Origin: Tridacna crocea | Lineage: Eukaryota; Mollusca; Bivalvia; Cardiida; Cardiidae | Direction of reading: 5' to 3' | Length of the DNA: 64,000 bases | Assembly (NCBI GenBank): GCA_943736015.1 | Contig: OX031065.1 | Span: 35,664,427-35,728,426 of the forward strand | Shown: piece after piece, positions 55,098 to 63,903 of the stretch | Layout: each line of letters opens with the position of its first letter | How positions within the stretch are numbered: position 1 is the first letter of the stretch | Translations under genes and position numbers: made by a program | Notes under the pieces: model-generated | Databases searched by the model: none | The model's input: the letters and a program-made list of their open reading frames with translations, nothing else | What the model was told of the DNA's origin: nothing

Positions 55098-55626
55098 GTA
55101 AGTACCCATTGTAACATAACATCTTCACCTTCAAGTACCAAGTTACAAAATTTCAGAATTGTCCATAACTAGAGAAAAAGAAAAAAAAAAACGAAGCAGT
55201 TTTTGCCTCTTCCATGTTTTCAAAAACCTCTTTTGGCAATGGTGTTCACTAACTAGGTGTACAAGTGCAATGGTATCCACAAGTAAGTGTAGAGGTGCAA
55301 TGGTGTCAACTAAGTAAGTTTAAAGGTGCAATGGTGTCTATACTCCGGCCAGTGTATCTGTGAAAGAGAGGTCAGTATTACTGACAGAGTGATCTTTCCA
55401 GTCACTGGAATGTTCACTTTGTCAACAATATTGACCCTTTGGCAGAAGCACAATACTTGAGAACGATTGAGATCCAGGGACTCGAGTCCAAACTGAAATC
55501 TGTTCATTTTTGAAGCACATTATTCCTAGTCAAAACAAAGTTGGGATATGAAAATAACAAGATATTTTATGGGTTACACTACATAGAACGAATATTTGCA
55601 CAGGTTGGGGACAAAAAGGATGAGAT

Positions 55627-55682
55627 ACCAGGGTTTGTATTCATCAACCATCGTTAAGAATGTTCTGTAAGTCTTACTATCC
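55627..55682. repeat. GTATTCACCAA fold-back element, left end
   Basis: GTATTCATCAACCATCGTTA to GTAAGTCTTACTATCC, cut off by the SINE that follows. Confidence 0.6.
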
Positions 55683-55945
55683 AGAGCCGGGCTGGGTAGC
55701 TTAATGGTTATTGTATCCAACTCCTAACCTGATGGTTGTGAGTTCGATACACAGTTGAGACAAACTTCCTTTCCGGCAATTTTTTAATCTCTCACCTCTG
55801 ATGCACGTTGGAAAAGTAGCCAGTGACTTGGACAGAAAGATGTGTCAACTCAGGTGAGAAAGCCAGGAAACACATACATAGATGTACTGACAGCCGTGAT
55901 ATGACCTTAGCTGTTTAAAATGGGTTGAACTCCCAATACAATCGA
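55683..55945 (+). mobile_element. tRNA-derived SINE
   Basis: A-box TAGCTTAATGG, B-box GTTCGATAC, then a body shared with 58092-58349 (GAGAAAGCCAGGAAACACA, GATATGACCTTAGCTG). Ends near CCCAATACAATCGA. Confidence 0.8.
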
Positions 55946-55986
55946 TCTTTGGAAACATGACAGCTACGAATGGTGTAGACAATCAG

Positions 55987-56183
55987 GGTCCGTATACACC
56001 AATCATTCTTAGGAGTGTTCTTTGTCTTATTCTCCAGAATTTTCAACATTTGTAAGTAACACAACTGATGATTGGCTAAACCATTCGGTTTAGCCAATCA
56101 GAAGTTATGTTACCTACAAATTTAGAAAATGTTGGAGAATAAGACAAGGAATATTCTCAAGAATGGTTGGTGAATACAAGCCC
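55987..56183. repeat. GTATTCACCAA fold-back element, full length
   Basis: GGTCCGTATACACCAATC to GGTTGGTGAATACAAGCC. Near-complete inverted arms of about 95 bp meet at AAACCATTCGGTTT. Confidence 0.88.
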
Positions 56184-56387
56184 AGGAGTTGTATTGCTTC
56201 CAATTTTAGAAAATCTTTGGTGAATACGAGACCCTGGCTTATCCCTGTCCATGGTATCAGATAGTTGACAAATAGATTACATTACTTCCTTTTCAAAGCC
56301 ATGATGGCCTTCATTCTGCTAAATGTCAGAAAAATCTAATGATCTTTTCCTTGCCTTGCAGTGCCTTTCACGACTAAAATTATCCTT

Positions 56388-56460
56388 GCAGCCAATGTGG
56401 ATCAAGATCAAGCTGAAAAAAATGTGCAGCCTGATTTTGATCTACACCGGTTGCTGGTCA
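56388..56460. repeat. GATCAAGATCAGACTGC palindromic repeat
   Basis: GTGGATCAAGATCAAGCTG and CAGCCTGATTTTGATCTACA. Confidence 0.6.
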
Positions 56461-56850
56461 CACTGTAGTTAAACCATGAAATTGCTATTATTTGGATTGT
56501 TTTTATGGGGTAAAATTGTCTGACAAGTTTACTCGGCACTCTAAGGGTTAACACAACGACATGGGAAAACTATCTCGGTTGAAGTCAACTATTTTGATGA
56601 TTGGTCAATATCAGCCAATGAAAAAAAAGCTTGCATGCAAATTAGTTATTGAACCTCAATTATTACTAACCGGATACTGCAAATATTTCAAGTAGAAATT
56701 AGAAATCAATCCAGGAGGTAGTTCTCACTGTGTCTATTTGCATTTGCAAGGCCTACCTTGTCCTTCTTGTTGAGCAAAATAAATTGAGCTTCATTTTTTG
56801 CACAAAATAGTCACTGACATGAACCCTAGATTTTGACACAATTTTCTAAT

Positions 56851-57086
56851 TTAACTTTTTACCAAATGACAAAATTGTAGACTTGTCCAAATTGAAAGCA
56901 TTTGCTCATTGCTGACAACAAAATAATTGTGGCCCAAAAATTGAAATTTGTATTGGGATGGATAAAAAACATTGTGGGAAAAGGAGAAAATGTTGGTTAC
57001 CAGCATTTTCTCCTTTTCCCACAATGTTTTCAAAAGGCTTCTTTCTCAGGGTCGTTCAAAGTTGGGATTGTGTGGTAAAGAGCTAA
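56851..57086 (+). mobile_element. TTAA-A MITE
   Basis: TTAACTTTTTACCAAATGAC to GGTAAAGAGCTAA; short insert in the left arm (GCTCATTGCTGAC); full hairpin near 57000. Confidence 0.92.
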
Positions 57087-57316
57087 ACGGGGAAGAATTG
57101 TCTTCCCTTGACCATAGGTATTGTAATAGGGTAGTTTATAGCAGGTCAGACCATTCCCTCTCTGCAGTTGAAACATTATGATAAAATTAGTTAAATCGGT
57201 TACGAGCGAGTTTATTTTAGCCAGAATTCTCACACAAGAGAAATTATTATGAAATCGCCATTCTTTTGTCAGTAGGTAATGTGGATTGGTCAATCCATCT
57301 GATGGTCATCAAGTTA

Positions 57317-57383
57317 GCCCTTTCCCAGTCAACAAAATTTTGAGTCTTACGTAAATGAAAGCATTTTGTAGACAGCAATTTAA
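57317..57383 (+). mobile_element. TTAA-A MITE, left-end fragment
   Basis: AGCCCTTTCCCAGTCAAC, AAATGAAAGCATTTTGTAG, ACAGCAATTTAA; the next copy starts at its TTAA. Confidence 0.6.
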
Positions 57384-57612
57384 CCCATTACTACACAATC
57401 CCTATGTTTGATGACCCTGAGAAAGAATTCCTTAGAAAACCTAGGAAAAGGAGAAAATGCTGGTAACCAGTATTTTCTCCTTTTCCCACAATTTTTTCTA
57501 CCGTTCCCAAAACAAATTTCAAATTTTCAGTCTCTTTTATCTTTTATTTTGTTGTCTGCAAATGCTTTCAGTTTGTACCAGTCTAAAATTTTGCCGTTTG
57601 GTAATGAGTTAA
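57380..57612 (-). mobile_element. TTAA-A MITE
   Basis: TTAACCCATTACTACACAAT to GGTAATGAGTTAA; outer left stem shortened (GAAAACCTAGGAAAAGG). Confidence 0.91.
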
Positions 57613-57960
57613 ATGGTGAGTATGTGAGTCTACGGCCTCTAAAACTATCATACTTTCATTTCAAAAGATGGAAGCAGTTGAGATTGGCGGAATGGCTTTT
57701 ACAAAAACATCAATATTTACCGATGAGTTAGGGGGGGCCATAGAACTTAAGAGCAACTTCTCCATTTGTCCAGATGTTGTGTATAGTGATATGCTTCAAA
57801 TGAAAAGTTTTCAGCTAGTGTGAACATGTTAACTGTAAACTCTCCAATAACTGGATTGGTTCAGTGACCTAGTTTCTAAACACCTTTCTTGTCTGCAAGA
57901 CACATTCAAATATTTATAGAATAATTAGAAATATGTGTAATCAATAATGTATCAATAGCT

Positions 57961-57971
57961 CCCCCCCCCCC
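57961..57971. repeat. Poly(C) run of 11
   Basis: Eleven C followed by a pyrimidine stretch. Confidence 0.9.
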
Positions 57972-58069
57972 TTTCTTTGGTCAGGTTACTTTATTTATAA
58001 ATAAGTGTTTGATCTCTTGCTCTGTAAGATCTCCTATACTACCCGTGGTATTTTGTATGGCTTTAATAG

Positions 58070-58405
58070 ACATGGTAGATCAAGATTAGAGTCATCCGGG
58101 TGGCTCAGTGGTGAGCCTGTTGTACTCATGTGACTTGGTGGTTGCGTGTTCAATACCAAACTTTCTTTCCGGCGTATTTTTGCCTCACACCTCTGCTAAA
58201 GCATGTGAGAAAAGTAGTTTGTGGCTTTGGAAAGAAAGTTGTGTTAGTACTGGTATGAGAAAGCCAGGAAACACATGTGCATCACTGACCGCCAATTGAT
58301 ATGACCTTAGCTGATAAAGTGGCATTAAACCCCAACACAACCGACCATCATCAAGATTAGAGAGCAGACACCAAGCAGTCTGATCTTGGATCTACACCTT
58401 ACACG
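58070..58405. repeat. GATCAAGATCAGACTGC palindromic repeat interrupted by a SINE
   Basis: GGTAGATCAAGATTAGAG on the left and AGCAGTCTGATCTTGGATCT on the right of the SINE. Confidence 0.65.
58092..58349 (+). mobile_element. tRNA-derived SINE with 13-bp target duplication
   Basis: A-box TGGCTCAGTGG, B-box GTTCAATAC, body GAGAAAGCCAGGAAACACA and GATATGACCTTAGCTG, end CACAACCGACC. ATCAAGATTAGAG occurs on both sides (58079-58091, 58350-58362). Confidence 0.88.
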
Positions 58406-58460
58406 ATGTGATGCTGAATTTTGACCAAAAAAACTATCCTCAACTGCAGTGGCAGCGTAC

Positions 58461-58688
58461 TTAACCCTTTACTCCATAAGGCACTTCTATGGTATCTCTA
58501 ATTGTCCCCATATAACAGCAAGGATGAAGTGGTTTCTTATGTGTATATGACACCTTTTGATAGCATAGAAAACATTGTGGCAAAAGGTGAAATTGCTCAT
58601 CATGAGCAATTTCACCTTTTGCCGCAATGTTTTCCAAAGGCGCCTACAAGCAATGCATAGAAATGAGTATCTATGAATTAAAGGGTTA
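58461..58688 (-). mobile_element. TTAA-B MITE
   Basis: TTAACCCTTTACTCCATAAG to GAATTAAAGGGTTAA; hairpin GTGGCAAAAGGTGAAATTGC with a TCATCATGA centre. Confidence 0.93.
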
Positions 58689-58721
58689 AGGACATGGAAA
58701 AAGTTTTAAAGCTATTACTGT

Positions 58722-58775
58722 CAATCAAGATCAGACTACAGAATGATGTTGTGTGATCCAAGCTGTACCTTGCAG
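58722..58775. repeat. GATCAAGATCAGACTGC repeat, partial
   Basis: GTCAATCAAGATCAGACTAC and TGTGATCCAAGCTGTACC. Confidence 0.4.
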
Positions 58776-59353
58776 AATATTTTGTTAGATATTCTGGCCA
58801 GAAGGAAGAAAGCAACATGAAAAGGGGAGAAAATGTTGGTTACCCACCTGTATTGTTTCCCTTTCTCACATTGTTTTCACAAGCCCTCATCAGTTCTATG
58901 ATTCATAATCAGTGGAGTGGTTTTAGGATAAGATAGCTGGTGTGATTGTCTGACTTTCCAATAAACCATGAATTTGCATATTTACCACTTTATTTATCAA
59001 AAAGTGAATTCTCAGTTCTTCAGATGTGGCGGCTTTTTGGGCTTGTGTATCAGTTTGAGTAATGTGGAAGATGTTGCTCATGAAAATAGTATGACAAGAG
59101 CAGAAAATGATTATAAGAATGGATTGAAATATTTGGGGTAATGTTGACAAATAGAAAGTAGGTTTGTAGGGCATGGAGGAGAGTTTTAACACATTACCCC
59201 ACCAGCCATATTACGCATACAGACACTCAGTGCAGCTGATTCAAAGATGAATTTAATGCAGGAAAGGAACATATTGTTGCCTTTGAATGATGTTGAAAAG
59301 ATAACGGTAGAAAGAGGAATTGCTTGTAACAAATCTCCTTCCCTCACTTTGTT

Positions 59354-59582
59354 TTTACTCTCTACCACACATAAAGATTTAGACTTGACCATATTCAAAA
59401 GCATTTGCTGACGACTATATGAATGTAAGTGAAAAATTAAAATTTGCTTTGGGAAGAGTTGAAAACATTGTTGGAAAAGGAGAAAATGCTGGTTACCAGC
59501 ATTTTCTCCTTTTCCCGCAATGTTTTCTAGAGGCTTCTTTCTCAGGGTCGTCAAAAGTAGGGATTGTGTTGTAATGAGTTAA
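59354..59582 (+). mobile_element. TTAA-A MITE
   Basis: TTTTACTCTCTACCACACAT to TGTAATGAGTTAA; inner hairpin perfect near 59495. Confidence 0.9.
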
Positions 59583-59656
59583 TTAGCTGGCAAATGCAGG
59601 AATGTGAAAATATTCCTTTGTGAGAGATGGGTGAACAGACTCAGACTGATTTTCAG

Positions 59657-59887
59657 TTAACCTTTTACCACACAATGACAACTTTTAACGACCCTCAGAG
59701 GAGGAGGCCTTTTGAAAACTTCATGGGAAAAGGAGAAAATGCTGGTAACCAGCATTTTCTCCTTTTCCCACAAAGTTTTCTATTCTGTCAAAGAAAAATT
59801 GCATCATTTGAGCCACTTTGAAATTATTGTCTGCAAATGCTTTCGAGTTGGATAGGTCTAAAATTCTGCTGTGTGGAAAAGGGTTAA
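59657..59887 (-). mobile_element. TTAA-A MITE, GCATCATTTGAGC subfamily
   Basis: TTAACCTTTTACCACACAAT to GGAAAAGGGTTAA; right arm like 21168-21387 (CAAAGAAAAATTGC). Confidence 0.92.
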
Positions 59888-60055
59888 ACCTGTCTGTAGG
59901 TTTATGTGCCAAAAATTAATATTCTTTCTCTAACCTGTTGTTTTCATGGAAATATGCATTTCACAGAAAAGTGAATTTTGAACCTGATGAATTGAGAAAA
60001 ACGTGGAGACAATGAGAGAAACGGTCCATGATCAACCCTAGCAGATAATAAAGAT

Positions 60056-60274
60056 CAACTCATTACCACACGAAAAGATTTTGGACTGGTCCAAATTGAA
60101 AGCATTTGCAGACGACAAAATAAGGGTGATTGAAAAATAGAAATTTGTTCTGGGAAGGGTAGAAAACACTGTGGGAAAAGGAGAAAATGTTGGTTACCAG
60201 CATTTTCTCCTTTTCCTACAGTGTTTTCAAAAGGCTTCTTTCTCAAAAATAGGGATTGTGTGGTGATTGGTTAA
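60056..60274 (+). mobile_element. TTAA-A MITE
   Basis: TCAACTCATTACCACACGAA to GTGATTGGTTAA; CACTGTGGG stem; a deletion after TTTCTC removes about 12 bp. Shares its TTAA with the next copy. Confidence 0.91.
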
Positions 60275-60498
60275 CTCATTACCAAACGACAAATTTTAGA
60301 CTGGCCGAAATCGAAAGCATTTGCAGACGACAAAATAAAAGTGACTGAAAATTTGAAATTTGTTTTGTGAAGGGTAGGAAACATTGTGGGAAAAGGAGAA
60401 AATGCTGGTTACCAGCATTTTCTCCTTTTCCCATAATGTTTTCTAAAGGCTTCTTTCTCAAGGGCGTCAAAAGTAGGGATTGTGTGGTAATGGGTTAA
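60271..60498 (+). mobile_element. TTAA-A MITE, abutting
   Basis: TTAACTCATTACCAAACGAC to GGTAATGGGTTAA; hairpin near 60410. Confidence 0.94.
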
Positions 60499-60575
60499 GC
60501 CAAGCCAAGTGGCTCAGTCAGTAGCATGTGGGAACATGAACCTAGAGGTTACTAGTTTGATTCTAGAGCTCGACC
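60499..60575 (+). repeat. tRNA-like SINE head
   Basis: A-box-like TGGCTCAGTCAGTAG and B-box-like GTTTGATTC, directly against the preceding MITE. Confidence 0.45.
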
Positions 60576-60582
60576 AACTTCT

Positions 60583-60767
60583 TTAACTCTTTACCACACG
60601 ACAAAATTTTAGACTTGTACAAATTGAAAGCATTTGCAGACAACAAAACAAACGTGGCTCAAAATTTAAAATTTGGTTTGAAAAGAGTAGAAAACATTGT
60701 GGGAAAAGGAGAAAATGTTGGTTACCAGCAGGGTCGTTAAAAGTCGGATTGTGTGGTAATGAGTTAA
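60583..60767 (+). mobile_element. TTAA-A MITE with right hairpin arm deleted
   Basis: TTAACTCTTTACCACACGAC, left stem complete to GGTTACCAGC, then straight to AGGGTCGTTAAAAGTCGG; end GGTAATGAGTTAA. 185 bp. Confidence 0.9.
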
Positions 60768-60795
60768 GAGGATTGATGATACTCATGCAACAGGA

Positions 60796-61018
60796 TTAAC
60801 TCTTTACCACATGACAAAATTTTAGACTGGTTCAAATTGAAAGCATTTGCAGATGACAAAATAAAAGTGACTGAAAATTTGAAATTTGTTCTGGGAAGGG
60901 TAGAAAACACTGTAGGAAAAGGAGAAAATGCTGGTTACCAGCATTTTCTCCTTTTCCTACAGTGTTTTTAAAAGGCTTCTTTCTTAAGGGCGTCAAAAGT
61001 AGGGATTGTGTGGTAATG
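60796..61018 (+). mobile_element. TTAA-A MITE with matched stem changes
   Basis: TTAACTCTTTACCACATGAC; stem AACACTGTAGGAAAAGG pairs with CCTTTTCCTACAGTGTT, two changes matched in both arms. Right TTAA lost. Confidence 0.92.
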
Positions 61019-62567
61019 TTTTCCCATTCACACAAATTCTTGGGTAAATCACGTTACAGAATTGAAATTTACGTAAGGTAACAAATATTTGTTACATGCA
61101 AGACCTCGCATGACAACATGACCGCTGTGCACTTATCTCGGGTAAAAATGAGAGGTAAAAGTTCCTTATTATTCTTCTTGACAGATTTATATCCAATCAT
61201 GCTGAAATACTCATCCAGATTTTGCCAGGTATGAAAAATCATACGGAACAAAAACCACGGAAACCCATGACACAACAAAATCTGTCTTAGACATAGTCAG
61301 ATCAGTCACTTCTGACAGCTGTTCAGCTTTTTTATGACTTTAGGCAGAAAATTTACATAGATGTCTTATTATAGCAGACTATTTTTACTGTAAATCATCA
61401 TTATGGATTGCTTTACCTCAGGTTGAGAACCATTTTTGTCATACCCTCTAATATGAAATTTTACGTCAGATTTTCAGGCCAGGGGGTCAAGTGTACCCTT
61501 GAAACAAAAAGCTAGTGGAAACACTGCTCTGACTGATGAACACTGTTTTGTTGAGGATCATGTTGTAAAGCAGATAGTGGCTATCAGGGTTCCTCAGGGT
61601 TGAAAGTGGTGGGCCGATGATCAACCATAGTCGAAAGTCAGTTGGTTTTGGCTTCCGATTCCGATAATCAATTGAGAAATCCTGGGATCAATTATTGTAG
61701 TCGGTTCCTATACTGGCTTGGTGCCAAAGGGACGTCAAACTATCTTCTTATCTTTAATAATGAATTTTAAAAGTGAATTTACACAAATCTCTGAATAAAG
61801 CAATAAGTGGGAGCTAAAATTCTGTTCATTAGTAAAAAAGAATGTTTTATGAAATCAAAATAAAGATGACAGGGGTGGGGGAATAGGGGAAGAGGGGTTG
61901 TCTGCAAATGCTTGAAATATGTCTGATTCTTTTTAACTTGTTTTGAATTAATATGTAAGGAACAAAATGAATGATAATGATTAAAGCAGAAAATTTAATT
62001 GTAATTCATTTCAATTGACTAAAGTGCAGAACCCAATGTCTTCATAAACTTAATATCATGTAGACAATATTGTCATAGTATTCAAAGCAAAAAGGCATTC
62101 TCAGTTAAATGGAGCCTAAACCAATTGTACTGTCGATAGCTAGTTGGTTTGCTCTTCCAATTACAAAGCGATACTGGATTGAGATTTTAAACCGATTGCC
62201 AACACTATTGAAAATTAGGATGCTGTGATAAAGGGTTAAAAAAGCTAGAAAATATTCAGTCAGCAAAAATCCCAGTAACCAGGATATAGAAATTTCAAGG
62301 CTTGTTGTGTTGGGCAGAATGTTGCAAAACAGCAGAATGATGGTGAAGTTTGAGAATCAGACTGTTTATTCTTTGTACTACAAAGATCAGTCTTTCATGC
62401 ATTGTAGGGATCAAAGTAATAAAATTTGAGTTTAAAGTCAAATTTTTATACATCTATGTCATTAATTTATGTATAACAGGTATGCACATTGTGTTAACCT
62501 ATTTTCTTGTACCATAATACTTTCTATGTAGAGTGAAAATTTCTGGCTTTTAGACTCGGGCTAAAAG
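61019..62567. other. GNAS intron 5 segment
   Basis: Apart from the hAT fragment and a TTAA-A tail scrap near 62215-62240 (GTGATAAAGGGTTAA), no gene or element was recognised here. Confidence 0.45.
61590..61865 (-). mobile_element. hAT-like element, internal fragment
   Basis: Inverted partial copy of 29345-30855: GGGCCGATGATCAACCATAG and AAGTCAGTTGGTTTTGGC, then AATGAATTTTAAAAGTGAAT and AATGTTTTATGAAATCAAAA, with about 540 bp of the longer copy absent between. Confidence 0.75.
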
Positions 62568-62680
62568 GAATTGTTGGAAAGGAGAAAGTGCTAGCTACCA
62601 GCATTTTCTCCTTTTTCCACAACTTTTTCAAAAGCCTTCTCCTGGGTTATTAAAACCCTAGTTTCTGTGATAAAGACATG
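62568..62680 (+). mobile_element. TTAA-A MITE, hairpin and right arm
   Basis: TTGTTGGAAAGGAGAAAGTG, CTAGCTACCAGCATTTTC, TTTCAAAAGCCTTCTCC, GTGATAAAGACA. Confidence 0.6.
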
Positions 62681-62775
62681 AAGAGTTGAGCCTTGATTTA
62701 GAATGATTATCAATTTTTTCAAGGTCCTGACTACTACCACTCGCAGACAACGGACATCTTTAATTACAAACACTA

Positions 62776-62927
62776 GTCTTGCAGACCACTGAAGGAATGT
62801 GGCTAAACAGATGTCATTTACCTTTGAAAGGGTAGAAAACATTGTGGGATCAAGAAATAATGTGGGTTGGCAGCAATTTCTCCTTCATTACACAATATAT
62901 TTGAAAGATTTATTCCCAGGATGATTA
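62776..62927 (+). mobile_element. TTAA-A MITE, degenerate
   Basis: CTTGCAGACCACTGAAGG, AGGGTAGAAAACATTGTGGG, GGCAGCAATTTCTCC, end GATGATTAA; abuts the TTAA-B copy. Confidence 0.6.
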
Positions 62928-63153
62928 ACCCTTTACTCCATAGATACTCATTTCTACACATTGCTTGTACTAGCCTTTGGAAACCATTGTGGCCAAAGTT
63001 GAAATTGCTCGTCATGAGCAATTTCACCTTTTGCCACAATGTTTTCTACACTATCAAAAGGTGTCATTTACACATAAGAAATGGCTTTATCCTTGATCTT
63101 ATTTAGGGTCGATTAGAGATACCATAGAAATGCTTCATGGGGTAATGGGTTAA
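62924..63153 (+). mobile_element. TTAA-B MITE
   Basis: TTAACCCTTTACTCCATAGA to GGGTAATGGGTTAA; hairpin with CGTCATGAGC centre near 63015. Confidence 0.93.
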
Positions 63154-63180
63154 ATAGGATTCTTTGATGAGGGGCTAATT

Positions 63181-63484
63181 TTAAGGTAAGACCTGTGCAA
63201 TGCACTTCCGGTGAACATGGGGCAAAAATTCTAATTGGTGGATAAGTAAGGATTTATGCAGAAATTTGATTTTTGCACTTTTCTAATGGATCAGAAATTC
63301 TTAGGTAATTGTTATCTCTTTTTAAATTGAGAATATAGTTGTTTATGATTCAAAGAAGGAAAAAATGGAAAAAAAAATGAATCGGTGAAAGTAGTTCAAT
63401 AATACTCATTTTAATTATAGCTAATTTTGCAGGATGATATTTTAGTGGAAATAGCTGTTTTCCATTACACAGGTCTTACCTTAA
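63181..63484. mobile_element. TTAA-D MITE
   Basis: 304 bp with TTAA at both ends and a perfect 17-bp inverted repeat: TTAAGGTAAGACCTGTG (63181-63197) and CACAGGTCTTACCTTAA (63468-63484). No central hairpin. Shares its right TTAA with the next TTAA-B copy. Confidence 0.85.
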
Positions 63485-63711
63485 CTCTTTACTCCTCAGA
63501 TACTCATTTCTACACATTGGTTGTAGGAGCCTATGGAAAACGTTGTGGCAAAAGATGAAATTGCTCGTGATGAGCAATTTCACCTTTTGCCACAACGTTT
63601 TCTATGCTATCAAAAGGTGTCTCATATACACATAAGAAACAGCTTCATCCTTGATGTTATTTAGATTCATTTAGAGGTACCATAGAAATGCCTTATGGGG
63701 TAAAGGGTTAA
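63481..63711 (+). mobile_element. TTAA-B MITE
   Basis: TTAACTCTTTACTCCTCAGA to GGGTAAAGGGTTAA. Stem AACGTTGTGGC with GCCACAACGTT: the A-to-G change is matched in both arms. Confidence 0.94.
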
Positions 63712-63903
63712 GACACAGAATACCAGTTTCAAGATACAGAAAACTAATGCAAATAGGGGGGATTTTGTTTTGGAAAAAGGGTAGGGAATTTTTCATATTA
63801 CTCATTTTGCTGACCCTTAATCAAAGCACCATGATATTTTAAAGTCCTGACGAAGAAGGAAAAATTATGGGAAAATTAGTTCCCATATTTCTCCCATGAA
63901 GTT

